Positions 52,049-60,869 of a stretch of DNA of 64,000 nt are shown in pieces. Both the position numbers and the translations under genes were made by a program. The DNA comes from Streptomyces acidiscabies (GTDB lineage: Bacteria > Actinomycetota > Actinomycetes > Streptomycetales > Streptomycetaceae). Below the pieces are notes generated by a model. It did not search any database, was not told the DNA's origin, and was given only the letters and a program-made list of their open reading frames with translations. Each line of letters starts with the position of its first letter. The first letter of the stretch is position 1. The DNA lies in NCBI RefSeq assembly GCF_020010905.1, contig NZ_JAGJBY010000002.1, positions 3,782,001 through 3,846,000 of the forward strand. The letters run 5' to 3'.

Positions 52049-53476
52049 GTGCTGGCCAAGGCTTTCCCCGTCGCTCTCCGCCGCTGCCAGGTGCTCGGCC
52101 TGGCCGGTACCTCCTGCCTGGCGCTCGGCGGCGAGAGTGCCGGCGCCCTGCCCGCGCGCGAGCTGCTCGCCCCCTCCTCCCCGCACGCCGTGCTCGGCCT
52201 GGTCGGCGTCTACTTCGGGCTGGTGCTGCTGACCGCCGCCTGGGTGCTCCTGGGCCGTAGGGTGCGCGGCGATAAACCGCCCTCCCCGCGCGCGCTGGTG
52301 CTCGTCCTCGCCGTCTGGGCGGCCCCCCTGATCGTCGCGCCGCCCCTGTTCAGCCGGGACGTCTACAGCTACCTTGCGCAAGGCGCGATGGTCGACGCCC
52401 ACATCGACGTCTACTCCTACGGCCCCTCCAGCCTCGGCGGGCCGCTCGCCGACGAGGTCGCGCCCCTGTGGCAGCACACCGGGGCGCCGTACGGACCGGC
52501 CTTCATGGGCCTCGCCGGGGTCCTCGCGGACCTCACGCGCGGGGAGCTGCCCGCCGGGCTGTACGGGATGCGGTGCGTGGCCCTCCTCGGCGTCGCCCTG
52601 ATGGCCGCCGCCCTGCCCCGCCTCGCCCGGCACTGCGGCGCCGACCCGGCGCGCGCGCTCTGGCTGGGGGTGCTCAACCCGCTGGTGCTGCTGCACCTCG
52701 TCGCGGGCGCCCACAACGACGCGATCATGTTGGGCCTGCTCGGCATCGGCCTGGTCGCCGCCCTCGGCGGACGCTTCACCCTCGGCGCCGTCCTGGTCAC
52801 CCTCGCCGCCCTCGTCAAGGCACCGGCGGCGCTCGGCCTCGCGGTGATCGTGCTGCTCCACTACAGGGAGCACGGCCGGTCCGGCCCTTACGGCGCTCTG
52901 CGCGCGTGCGCGACGACCCTCGCCCCGGCCGCCGTGACGACCGTCGCCGTCACCGCCGCCACCGGCACCGGATACGGCTGGATCAGGGCCCTCAGCACCC
53001 CCGTCTCCCCCCAGAACTGGGCCCTCACGAGCCTCCTCGGCCGCGCCACCGGCGCCCTCCTCGAACACGCAGGCAGCGACCTCGCGCCGCTCGCCGTGCC
53101 CGTCTGGCACGCCCTGGGCCTCGCGATCACGGCAGGGCTCGTCGCGGCCATCTGGTGGCGCCTGCGCCCCCGCCCGGTGTACGCGCTCGGCCTCAGCCTC
53201 GCCGCCCTCGCCGCCTTCGGCCCCGCGATCCGCCCCTGGTACGCGCTGTGGGGCCTCTTCCTGATCGCCGCCGCCGCACCCGACACGTCGGTACGGCACC
53301 GTACCGCCGTCGCCGTGGCCGGGGTGCTCGCCCTCGCCGTCCTGCCCGACGGAGGGCCCGCCGACGCCGGACAGGTCCTGCTGGCCGTCTCCGGCGGCGC
53401 CCTCGCCGTCGTCGTCCTGTGGCAGGCCCGCCTCGCCACCCGCGCCACCGGCCTCCAGCACGGCCGTACGGCATGA
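52049..53476 (+). CDS. Polyprenol-phosphate-mannose-dependent mannosyltransferase (MptB-like)
   Basis: This 475-residue membrane protein has about a dozen helices and the GT-C motif FSRDVYSYLAQGAMV (about 103-117) typical of MptA/MptB enzymes that build the alpha-1,6-mannan core of lipomannan-type glycans. It would use a lipid-linked mannose donor and act on the outer face. The GTG start has only a weak ribosome-binding site. The stop overlaps the next mannosyltransferase start (ATGA), so the two probably act on the same glycan. Confidence 0.85.
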   Translation: MLAKAFPVALRRCQVLGLAGTSCLALGGESAGALPARELLAPSSPHAVLGLVGVYFGLVLLTAAWVLLGRRVRGDKPPSPRALVLVLAVWAAPLIVAPPLFSRDVYSYLAQGAMVDAHIDVYSYGPSSLGGPLADEVAPLWQHTGAPYGPAFMGLAGVLADLTRGELPAGLYGMRCVALLGVALMAAALPRLARHCGADPARALWLGVLNPLVLLHLVAGAHNDAIMLGLLGIGLVAALGGRFTLGAVLVTLAALVKAPAALGLAVIVLLHYREHGRSGPYGALRACATTLAPAAVTTVAVTAATGTGYGWIRALSTPVSPQNWALTSLLGRATGALLEHAGSDLAPLAVPVWHALGLAITAGLVAAIWWRLRPRPVYALGLSLAALAAFGPAIRPWYALWGLFLIAAAAPDTSVRHRTAVAVAGVLALAVLPDGGPADAGQVLLAVSGGALAVVVLWQARLATRATGLQHGRTA

Positions 53477-54834
53477 CCCCACGAACCCCGAGGACCATGA
53501 GACTCCCCGAGACCGACCGCGGTCGCCTGTACCTGTTCCTCGCGCTCGCCGCCGCCGTGACGGCGTTCACCGCGACCGTGCCGCTCCTGCGGGACTGGTT
53601 CGACCTGCGCGTCTACTGGGGGACCATCGACCACTGGGTCCACCACGGCGGACGCGTCTACGACTACCGCGTCCCGGGCACCCCGTACGGCTTCACCTAC
53701 CCGCCCTTCGCGGCCGTCGCGATGCTCCCCATGGCGCTGATGAGCCTGCACACGGCGATCGCCGCCGCCCTCCTGCTCAACCTCGCCGCCCTCGCGCTGG
53801 TCCTGCGCCTCCTCGCGGGCCGCGAGTGGAAGCGGCACGGCTGGTACAGCGTCGGCCTCGCCCTCTGCGTCCTGGCCCTCTTCGAACCCCTGCGGGACAC
53901 GATCAGCTTCGGCCAGGTCAACATCCTGCTGCTCGCGCTCGTCCTGATCGACGCCCACCTCCTCGCGACCGGCCGCGAACGCTGGGCGGGCATCGGTATC
54001 GGCCTCGCGGCGGCCGTCAAACTCACGCCCGCGCTGTTCATCGGGCTGCTCCTGGTGACCCGCCGCTGGCGCGCGGCCGGGGTCGCCACGGCCGTCGCCG
54101 TCGGCGCCACCGGACTCGCCGCGCTGGTCGCCCCCGGCCCGTCACGGTTCTACTGGACGACCGCCCTATGGGACACCACGCGCGTGGGACGCCTCGACTA
54201 CGTCTCCAACCAGTCCCTGCAAGGGGTCCTCGCGCGCCTGGGGGTGGAGAGCAAGGCCGTGTGGGCGCTGGTCGTGCTGGTGGTGCTCGCCGTGTGGGCG
54301 TGGCGGGTGCGGCGCGCGGGGGAGTGGCGAACAGCGTTCGCATTGACCGGGTTGACCGCCTGTCTGGTCAGTCCCGTCACTTGGGTGCATCACTTGATCT
54401 GGTTGATTCCGTCGTTCGTCGTGTTGATCCGATCCGGTTATGTACGGATCGCATCAACTCTGTACGCCGTCATGTGCACCAGTGTTGTATGGATCTGGTT
54501 CCATGACGCGTCCGGCCTCGACGGGTTCCTCGGCAGCAACATGTACGTATGGATCACCCTCGGCCTCCTCCTGTGGCTGCCGACCGGTCAACGCCGCCTC
54601 CCCGCGCGCAGCACGAACGACACCCCGCCCGCCCCCAGCGCCGCCGCCCCGGCGACCATCGCCGCCTCCGGCCAGCCGGATCCGTCGTCCCCCGTCGGGA
54701 CGGCCGCCGCGACCGCCGGGCGCACGTCGGGACCCGGCCGGGGCCGCACCCTCAGCGCGTCCAGTGAACCCACCGGATCCACCCGCCCCGCCGCCGCGAA
54801 CCCCCAGTCGAGCAGGTCACGCGCCTCCTCGTAG
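53473..54834 (+). CDS. GT87-family (DUF2029) mannosyltransferase
   Basis: This 453-residue protein has about ten helices. It shows the GT-C/GT87 features VYWGTIDHWVHHGGRVYDY, YGFTYPPFAAVAMLP, ISFGQVNILLLALVLID and SNQSLQGV, as in mycobacterial alpha-1,2-mannosyltransferases. Its ATG overlaps the MptB-like stop. Membrane sequence ends near LLLWLPTGQRR (about 375); the last 75 residues are serine/proline/alanine-rich and overlap the convergent carboxypeptidase gene by 247 bp, so the natural stop may have been lost. An alternative start, ATG 53497, follows GAGG. Confidence 0.85.
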   Translation: MTPRTPRTMRLPETDRGRLYLFLALAAAVTAFTATVPLLRDWFDLRVYWGTIDHWVHHGGRVYDYRVPGTPYGFTYPPFAAVAMLPMALMSLHTAIAAALLLNLAALALVLRLLAGREWKRHGWYSVGLALCVLALFEPLRDTISFGQVNILLLALVLIDAHLLATGRERWAGIGIGLAAAVKLTPALFIGLLLVTRRWRAAGVATAVAVGATGLAALVAPGPSRFYWTTALWDTTRVGRLDYVSNQSLQGVLARLGVESKAVWALVVLVVLAVWAWRVRRAGEWRTAFALTGLTACLVSPVTWVHHLIWLIPSFVVLIRSGYVRIASTLYAVMCTSVVWIWFHDASGLDGFLGSNMYVWITLGLLLWLPTGQRRLPARSTNDTPPAPSAAAPATIAASGQPDPSSPVGTAAATAGRTSGPGRGRTLSASSEPTGSTRPAAANPQSSRSRASS

Positions 54835-55772
54835 ACCGCGAACCCCCCGCCCGCCTGCGGGTTCATCACCGTCACCACCAGCGTCCGGCCACCCTTGCGG
54901 GCCGCGGCGACCAGCGTGTTCCCGGCGTTGGTGGTGTAACCGTTCTTCACGCCGACGAGCCCCGGATACTCCGCGACCCCGTCCTCCCCGGTCAGCAGCC
55001 GGTTCGTGTTCTCGATCTCGTACGACCAGCCGCCGCCCCCGGGGAACCGGGCCCGCGCGAGCCCGCAGTACCGCGCGAAGTCCGCGTTGCGCAGCCCCGC
55101 GCGGCCGAACACGGCGAGGTCGTACGCCGACGACACCTGGCCCGGCGTGTCGTACCCGTCCGGGGACAGCACGTGCGTGTCCAGCGCGCCCAGCGCCCTC
55201 GCCTTGGCCTGCATACGGGTCGCCGTCGTCTCCCAGCCGCCGTTGAGCGCGGCCAGGACGTGCACGGCGTCGTTGCCCGAGTTCAGGAACACGCCGCGCC
55301 ACAGGTCGGCGACCGTGTACGTACGGCCCTCCGCGACGCCGACCATGCTGCTGCCCGCGCCGATGCCCTCCAGTTCCCGGGGGGTGACGCGGTGCCGGGT
55401 GCCGGCGGGGAGGACCGGCAGGACGGTCAGAGCGAACAGGGTCTTGAGGGTGCTCGCCGGGGGCAGCTTGCGGTGCGCGTCGGAGGCAGCGAGGACCGCG
55501 CCGCTGTCCACGTCGGCGACGACCCAGGAGAGGGCCGAGACGCCGGGGAGCGCGGGGGCGCCGGGGCGGGGGTGGACGTGGGGGCCGGGGCGGTGCAGGA
55601 GAGCGGGGGAGGGGGCGCCGGACGTCCGGGGACGATCGGGGGACGACGTCCGGTGCGGATCGGGGGTGCCCGGTCCGGCCGACGCGAACGCCAGCGGTCC
55701 TGCCGCCAGGGACACCACGGCACACAGCGCGCAGGCCGACACGGCGGCCCGGGAGGAAAATCCGATCGTCAT
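54588..55772 (-). CDS. D-alanyl-D-alanine carboxypeptidase (penicillin-binding protein, DacA-type)
   Basis: This 394-residue protein has a signal peptide (about 1-32), the SxxK motif in PPASTLKTL, SxN in LNSGNDAV, and KNG in VGVKNGYTTNAGN where most relatives have KTG. A C-terminal helix (about 365-388) anchors it in the membrane. It trims the terminal D-alanine from peptidoglycan stem peptides outside the cell. TACGTT lies 6 nt before the ATG with no ribosome-binding site, so the mRNA may be leaderless. Its 3' end overlaps the mannosyltransferase gene. Confidence 0.9.
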   Translation of the reverse strand: MTIGFSSRAAVSACALCAVVSLAAGPLAFASAGPGTPDPHRTSSPDRPRTSGAPSPALLHRPGPHVHPRPGAPALPGVSALSWVVADVDSGAVLAASDAHRKLPPASTLKTLFALTVLPVLPAGTRHRVTPRELEGIGAGSSMVGVAEGRTYTVADLWRGVFLNSGNDAVHVLAALNGGWETTATRMQAKARALGALDTHVLSPDGYDTPGQVSSAYDLAVFGRAGLRNADFARYCGLARARFPGGGGWSYEIENTNRLLTGEDGVAEYPGLVGVKNGYTTNAGNTLVAAARKGGRTLVVTVMNPQAGGGFAVYEEARDLLDWGFAAAGRVDPVGSLDALRVRPRPGPDVRPAVAAAVPTGDDGSGWPEAAMVAGAAALGAGGVSFVLRAGRRR

Positions 55773-55860
55773 ACGGTCAACGTAGAAACGATCATGCGGA
55801 TCGGCGTGCTGCCCGTGCCGATCGGGGGGCGGCGAGCACTCGGATGCCGTACGCGCGCCC

Positions 55861-57000
55861 CTACTGACCCGGCAGCGTCGGCTGTACCTGTCGCAGGAAC
55901 GTCGCGTTGTCCGGCGTCTTGCGCATCCGCTCCAGCAGGGTCTCCAGACCCGTGCTGGTGTCCCGGGAGGCCAGTGCCCGGCGCAGGCCGCGCGTCGCCG
56001 TCAACTCGGCCGGGGTCAGGAGGAGTTCCTCGCGGCGGGTGCCGGAGGCGTACAGGTCGACGGCGGGGAACAGGCGCCGGGACGCGGACTCGCGGTCGAG
56101 GCGCAGCTCCATGTTGCCGGTGCCCTTCAGCTCCTCGAAGTAGTAGTCGTCGGCCCGCGACCCCGTCTCGACCAGCGCGGTCGCCAGGATCGTCAGGGAG
56201 CCGCCCTCCTCCAGGGCGCGCGCGGCGCCGAAGAACCGCTTCGGGCCGAGCAGGGCGGCGGCGTCGACGCCGCCGCTGAGGGTACGGCCGTTGCCGGGGG
56301 CCGCGTTGTTGTGGGCGCGGCACAGGCGGGTCAGGGAGTCGAGGAGGATCACGACGTCCTCGCCGGCCTCGACGAGCCGCTTCGCGCGTTCGACGACCAG
56401 CTCGGCGAGCGCCGTGTGCTGGCGGGCCGCGCGGTCGAACGTCGAGGCGTACACCTCGCCGCGTACGGAGCGGCGCATGTCGGTGACCTCCTCGGGGCGC
56501 TCGTCGAGCAGGAGGACCATCAGGCGGGCGTCCGGGTGGTTGCCGGCGACGGCCGCCGCGAGCTGCTGGAGCAGGACCGTCTTGCCGGTCTTCGGCGGGG
56601 CGACGAACAGGCCGCGCTGGCCCTTGCCGACGGGGGCGAACAGGTCGGTGACCCGGCCGGCGAGCCCCGAGGCGGGGTGCTCCAGGCGCAGCCGCTCGTA
56701 CGGGTGCAGGGGCGTCAGCTCGGCGAACGTGCGGCGCCGGGGCGCCACTTCGGGCGTACGGCCCTCCACCGAGGTGACCTCGGTCAGGCCGCGCCGGTCG
56801 CGCAGGCCCTCCACGAGGTCGCCGCGGCGCAGGCCGTGACGGCGGATCAGCGCCGCCGGGACCTGCGGGTCGTCCGGTTCGGCCAGCAGGCCGGGGCCGC
56901 GCAGGTGGCCCTTCCCGCCGCCGTCGACGTCGAGGACGCCGGCCACGAGCCGGGTCGGGGGCTGCTGCTGGATCGGGGGGTGTTCGAGAGTGGTGGTCAT
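55861..57000 (-). CDS. rho: Short transcription termination factor Rho paralogue
   Basis: This 379-residue RNA-dependent ATPase has an N-terminal RNA-binding domain (about 17-70) and the motor domain with Walker A APPKTGKT (134-141), LLLDERPEEVTD, LLDSLTRLCRAHN and KRFFGAAR. It lacks the long disordered N-terminal region of the main actinobacterial Rho, which is typically over 600 residues. The RNP-like GFLR of Rho reads GHLR (31-34), which may alter RNA binding. It stands alone after a 230-bp leader, so it is likely an accessory Rho. The ATG at 57000 follows AAAGGA. Confidence 0.88.
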   Translation of the reverse strand: MTTTLEHPPIQQQPPTRLVAGVLDVDGGGKGHLRGPGLLAEPDDPQVPAALIRRHGLRRGDLVEGLRDRRGLTEVTSVEGRTPEVAPRRRTFAELTPLHPYERLRLEHPASGLAGRVTDLFAPVGKGQRGLFVAPPKTGKTVLLQQLAAAVAGNHPDARLMVLLLDERPEEVTDMRRSVRGEVYASTFDRAARQHTALAELVVERAKRLVEAGEDVVILLDSLTRLCRAHNNAAPGNGRTLSGGVDAAALLGPKRFFGAARALEEGGSLTILATALVETGSRADDYYFEELKGTGNMELRLDRESASRRLFPAVDLYASGTRREELLLTPAELTATRGLRRALASRDTSTGLETLLERMRKTPDNATFLRQVQPTLPGQ

Positions 57001-57232
57001 GAGGGTCGGTCCTTTCGCGGACGGACGGGGCATGTGGCATGCGATGGGGAAGGAGAACGCCGCGAAGAATTCGGGAGGCGACACGCGCTCCCGGCGGCTG
57101 AGAGACACCCCGGCTTTCACGGGGCGCAGAAGAAGGGAATTCGCACCGGCGTCCACGACGGGACGTACACAAGTGCTCTCCGCAATGTAACACCGGAAGT
57201 ACCCGGGTCTGTCAACCCCGAACCTTCCCCCA

Positions 57233-57346
57233 CTATTCCCCGAGCCCGCTTTCCCACATGACCGGCCCCACGGTCTCCCCGAACGGCGCGTCGAGGTAGG
57301 AGCGGCGCGTCGTCCCCCGGTGGTCCGCGACGAGCCGCCCCGGCAT
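57233..57346 (-). CDS. Possible 37-residue ORF or gene remnant
   Basis: From an ATG at 57346 the frame reads MPGRLVADHRGTTRR and ends MWESGLGE. The same frame is open upstream, with protein-like codon use, until it enters the end of the SnoaL-like gene. It could be the 3' end of a longer lost gene. No ribosome-binding site or family is recognised. The rest of the gap 57001-57232 is an apparent leader for the Rho paralogue and shows no gene. Confidence 0.25.
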   Translation of the reverse strand: MPGRLVADHRGTTRRSYLDAPFGETVGPVMWESGLGE

Positions 57347-57381
57347 CTCGCCGTGAGGCGAGGCGTACAGGCTGCCCTCGA

Positions 57382-57765
57382 CTACCGCGCCGCGTCCGCC
57401 GCGATCTCCGTGAACTTGGCCTCCATCGCGGCCTGGAGAGCCTGGGCCGCCGACAACGGGCGTACCATCACCATGAGTTCGTCGATCTGGCCCGTCTCGT
57501 CGACGTGGATGAAGTCGCAGCCGGTCAGGTCGCGGTCGCCTACGCGGGCCGTGAAGATGAGGGCGTGGTCGGGGCCGTCGGTCAACTCGCGTTGGTAGCG
57601 GAGGTCTTGGAAGACCTGGGCCACGGCGCGGAGGATCGCGGCGGTGATGGGCTTGCCCCGGTAGGGCTTGTGGACGACCGGGCTGGTGAAGACGACGTCC
57701 TCGGACAGCAGCGCGACGGCGGCCTCCATGTCGCCGGACTCGACTGCCTCACGAAACGCGCGCAC
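57382..57765 (-). CDS. SnoaL-like/NTF2-fold small protein
   Basis: This 127-residue protein has the cone-shaped NTF2-like fold (FREAVESGDMEAAVALLSEDVVFTSPVV in two parts; DFIHVDETGQIDELMVMVRP). The GTG at 57765 follows GAGGGGG. Members are ketosteroid-isomerase-like enzymes or ligand binders. No active-site pair is obvious, so the role is open. It is divergent from a methyltransferase gene across 54 bp. Confidence 0.85.
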   Translation of the reverse strand: MRAFREAVESGDMEAAVALLSEDVVFTSPVVHKPYRGKPITAAILRAVAQVFQDLRYQRELTDGPDHALIFTARVGDRDLTGCDFIHVDETGQIDELMVMVRPLSAAQALQAAMEAKFTEIAADAAR

Positions 57766-57819
57766 GGGTATCCCCCTCAGGTCAGGACAAGGACCGCCAG
57801 GATAGCTACGCTGACCCGG

Positions 57820-58524
57820 ATGTTCAGTCCCGAGGGCCCCAGTCTGCGCGAACTCGCCGTCCAGGCGCTGTCGTCCGTCGAGCACGGCTACGACCTGCTC
57901 GCGCCGAAGTTCGACCACACCCCGTTCCGTACGCCCGACTCCGTGCTCGACGCGACCGTCGAGGCGCTGAAGGGGATGGGCCCGTACGGCGACGGCCTCG
58001 ACCTGTGCTGCGGGACGGGCGCCGGGCTCGGGGTGCTCGGCGAGGTGTGCGGGAGCGTGACCGGCGTCGACTTCAGCGCGGGGATGCTGGAGCGGGCGAA
58101 GGGACAGGGCGCGCGGCTCGTACGGGCCGACGCGAGGGCGCTGCCGTTCACCGCCGCGTTCGATCTCGTCGTCAGTTTCGGGGCGTTCGGGCATTTCCTG
58201 CCCGGGGAACTGCCGGGCCTGTTCCGCCAGGTGCACACCGCGCTGCGGCCCGGCGGAACGTTCGCGTTCCCCGTCGGCGCCCCGCCCAAGGCGTCAACTC
58301 CCGCGTACTGGGCGCTCCTTGGCTTCGACGGCGCCATGCGGGTCCGCAACGCCCTGTGGCGTCCCCCGTTCGTGATGTACTACCGGACCTTCCGGCTCGC
58401 CGACGTACGACGGGAGTTGGAGCGCGCCGGGTTCGCGGTGAGCCTGCGCGCGCTGCCGGAGTTCGGGACGCGGGACGACGGGAGCCCGAGGGCGCGGCTG
58501 ATCGTCGGCCACAAACCGGCGTAG
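57820..58524 (+). CDS. SAM-dependent methyltransferase, class I
   Basis: This 234-residue protein has motif I LDLCCGTGAG (about 61-70), the acidic loop VTGVDFSAGMLERA and motif III LRPGGTFAF. It should transfer a methyl group from S-adenosylmethionine to an unknown substrate. TACGCT lies 7 nt before the ATG and there is no ribosome-binding site, pointing to a leaderless mRNA. Neighbours give no clue to the substrate. Confidence 0.87.
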   Translation: MFSPEGPSLRELAVQALSSVEHGYDLLAPKFDHTPFRTPDSVLDATVEALKGMGPYGDGLDLCCGTGAGLGVLGEVCGSVTGVDFSAGMLERAKGQGARLVRADARALPFTAAFDLVVSFGAFGHFLPGELPGLFRQVHTALRPGGTFAFPVGAPPKASTPAYWALLGFDGAMRVRNALWRPPFVMYYRTFRLADVRRELERAGFAVSLRALPEFGTRDDGSPRARLIVGHKPA

Positions 58525-58546
58525 ACGGCCTTTCGGGAACCAGCCC

Positions 58547-59686
58547 TCACAAGGCCGCGTAAACCGCCTCCACCAACGCCGACTTACGCGGATCGTCCGC
58601 GATCCGGGACCCCATCCGGTTCATCACGTACCCCAGCGACACCCCCGCCTCCGGGTCCGCGAGCCCGCAGGACCCCCCGAACCCGTCGTGCCCGAACGCC
58701 CGCGGGTTAGGCCCGTACGACCCGTGCGCCCCGCTCAGCCACAGCCCGAGCCCGATCTCCGTGTCCCGCCCGAACTGCGCCCCGATGACCAGGTCACGGC
58801 ACGCGCCCTGCCCCTCGCGGACCCGCTCGACGGACGAGGGGGACAGGAACCCCCGGTCACCGGCGAGCAGGCCGTACAGCTCGGCGACGGCCCGCGCGGT
58901 GCCGTGGCCCCCGGCCGCCGGGATCTCGGCGGCGCGCCAGGCGGGGGAGTTGGCGGCGGGCGCGCCGACGGGCGGGTTGGCGAGCGCGGCGACGGCGATC
59001 GGCGTCAACGAGGCGAGCATCGCGGCCTGTTGGGTGCTCGTCATGGCGGGCGGCGCGACGAGTTCGGCGGCGCGGTCGGCGTCCTTCTCGGGCAGCCCGA
59101 TCGTGAAGTCGATCCCGAGCGGGCCGGTGATCTCCTGTTCCAGGAAGGCACTTGGGCGGAGGCCGGTGACGCGCCGGACGACCTCGCCGATCAAGTGGCC
59201 GAAGAGCAGGGCGTGATACCCGGAGGCGCTGCCGGGCTCCCACAGCGGGGAGGCCGCCGCGAGCCGGGAGACGGTCAGCTCCCAGTCGTACAACTCGGCG
59301 ACGCTGTGCGGGACTTGGAGACCCGAGAGGCCCGAGCGGTGGGACAGCAGGTGCCGTACGAGGACGTGCTCCTTGCCGTTCGCCGCGAACTCGGGCCAGT
59401 AGTGGGCGACTTCGGTGTCCAGGTCCAGGAGGCCGCGGTCGGCGAGGAGGTGGGCGCACAGGGAGGTGACGCCCTTGGTGGTGGACCAGACGTTGACGAC
59501 GGTGTCCCGCTCCCAGGGCCGGGTGCGGGCGGCGTCGGCCCAGCCGCCCCAGAGGTCGGCGACCGGTTGCCCGGCCACGAACACGGTGACGGCGGCGCCG
59601 AGTTCGTCCCGCTCGCGGAAGTTCTCCTCGAACGCCGCGCGCACTGAGGCGAACCGGTCGTCGCAGTGGCCGTGCACCTCGGTCAT
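58547..59686 (-). CDS. Serine hydrolase of the class C beta-lactamase/EstB family
   Basis: This 379-residue protein has the SxxK motif in WSTTKGVTS, the tyrosine motif in SGYHALLFGHLIGEV and a C-terminal FGHDGFGGS segment, as in EstB-type esterases. There is no signal peptide, so it is likely a cytoplasmic esterase rather than a beta-lactamase. The ATG at 59686 follows GGAGGA. A perfect 12-bp palindrome lies in its upstream region. Confidence 0.88.
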   Translation of the reverse strand: MTEVHGHCDDRFASVRAAFEENFRERDELGAAVTVFVAGQPVADLWGGWADAARTRPWERDTVVNVWSTTKGVTSLCAHLLADRGLLDLDTEVAHYWPEFAANGKEHVLVRHLLSHRSGLSGLQVPHSVAELYDWELTVSRLAAASPLWEPGSASGYHALLFGHLIGEVVRRVTGLRPSAFLEQEITGPLGIDFTIGLPEKDADRAAELVAPPAMTSTQQAAMLASLTPIAVAALANPPVGAPAANSPAWRAAEIPAAGGHGTARAVAELYGLLAGDRGFLSPSSVERVREGQGACRDLVIGAQFGRDTEIGLGLWLSGAHGSYGPNPRAFGHDGFGGSCGLADPEAGVSLGYVMNRMGSRIADDPRKSALVEAVYAAL

Positions 59687-59729
59687 GGGTCCTCCGCAGG
59701 GGGTCGGGAAGCAGGGCACCCAGAACGTA

Positions 59730-59741
59730 CCGACCGGTCGG
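59730..59741. promoter_or_regulatory. Perfect palindrome upstream of the serine hydrolase
   Basis: CCGACCGGTCGG is a perfect 12-bp palindrome, 44 bp before the hydrolase start, in its promoter region. It resembles TetR-family operators. No TetR gene is adjacent. Confidence 0.45.
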
Positions 59742-59789
59742 ACGGAGGGGAAGGGGAGGCTCCGGGAAAGTGCCGGCCGATCGCGTCGC

Positions 59790-60764
59790 TCAGCGTGCGG
59801 TGAGCGCCCGCAGCCAGCGGAGCTTGGTCTCCTCCTGGTACGGGCCGCCGCCCTCGTGGTCGTTGAAGTCGTACACCTCGATCTGCTTGTCGTCGTGCGC
59901 CCACGCGTTGAACGCGGCGAACACCGTCGACGGCGGGCACGTCTGGTCCTCCAGGGCCGCCGAGAACAGGGCGGGCGCGTTCGCGCGGGCCGCGAAGTGG
60001 ACGCCGTCGAAGTAGGCGAGGGTGCGCTGGACGTCGGCCGCGCGGCCCCGGTGCGTCTTCAGGAACAGGCCGATCTCGCGGTACGGGTGCCGGTCCGTGA
60101 GGATCGTGGCGCGCGGGAAGTCGCACAGGAACGGTACGTCCGGGGCGGCGCCCGCGAGATCCGGTACGAGGCCCGAGACCGCGATGCTGATGCCGCCGCC
60201 CTGGCTGCCGCCGAGGACCACCGTGCGGGACGCGTCGGCCAGCGGGTGCGAGCGGGCCGCCTCCACCGCGCGCACGCCGTCCGTGAACACACGCCGGTAG
60301 TAGTAGTTCTCCGGCGCGTCGATCCCGCGTGTCATGAACCCCGGGTACGCGGGCGCGGCGCCCACCGGGTCGGCCGTACCGCCACCGCCGCCCCAGGCGC
60401 TGCCCTGGCCCCGGGTGTCCATGATCAGGTGGGCGCGGCCCGTCGACGCCCACAGGAGGTGCTCGTGCGGGAGGCCCCGGCCGCCGCCGTAGCCCACGAA
60501 CTCCACGACCAGCGGCAGGGGCTCGGTCGCGCCGGACGGGACGGTGAACCACGCCTTCACCGGGTGGCCGCCATAGCCCGCGAACGTCACGTCGTACACG
60601 TCGACCGTCGTCAGGCCCGTGTCGACCGGCTCGAAACGGGCGTCCAGGTCGTGCTCCCGCGCTTCCTGGAGGGTCTTCGTCCAGAACGCGTCGAAGTCCT
60701 CCGGGGCCACCGACTCGCTGCGGTACTCGTGGAGTTCTTCGAGGGACAGGTCGAACAGGGGCAT
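59790..60764 (-). CDS. Acetyl xylan esterase/cephalosporin-C deacetylase (CE7)
   Basis: This 324-residue enzyme has CE7 features: FVGYGGGRG, DTRGQGS near 115, the nucleophile serine in GGSQGGG near 190, and the late NDHEGGG histidine segment. CE7 enzymes remove acetyl groups from xylo-oligosaccharides and from cephalosporins in the cytoplasm. No signal peptide is present. The ATG at 60764 follows GAAGGCGG. Confidence 0.92.
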   Translation of the reverse strand: MPLFDLSLEELHEYRSESVAPEDFDAFWTKTLQEAREHDLDARFEPVDTGLTTVDVYDVTFAGYGGHPVKAWFTVPSGATEPLPLVVEFVGYGGGRGLPHEHLLWASTGRAHLIMDTRGQGSAWGGGGGTADPVGAAPAYPGFMTRGIDAPENYYYRRVFTDGVRAVEAARSHPLADASRTVVLGGSQGGGISIAVSGLVPDLAGAAPDVPFLCDFPRATILTDRHPYREIGLFLKTHRGRAADVQRTLAYFDGVHFAARANAPALFSAALEDQTCPPSTVFAAFNAWAHDDKQIEVYDFNDHEGGGPYQEETKLRWLRALTAR

Positions 60765-60869
60765 CGGGAAACCGCCTTCGGGGAAGTGGCCGGACGATCT
60801 CACCGTACGTGGCGTGCGGGAGGCCCACCAGAGGTCGAAAGTTTTCGGTTCCCGCAGGTCATGCGGGGT

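Noticed and set aside
51930..52232. Small plus-strand frame starting before the MptB-like gene
   Set aside because: It overlaps the start of the mannosyltransferase in another frame and has proline/arginine/serine shadow composition.
56990..57190. 66-codon frame in the leader of the Rho paralogue
   Set aside because: Poor codon bias, no family resemblance, and it runs opposite the probable leader. Leader ORF function cannot be supported.
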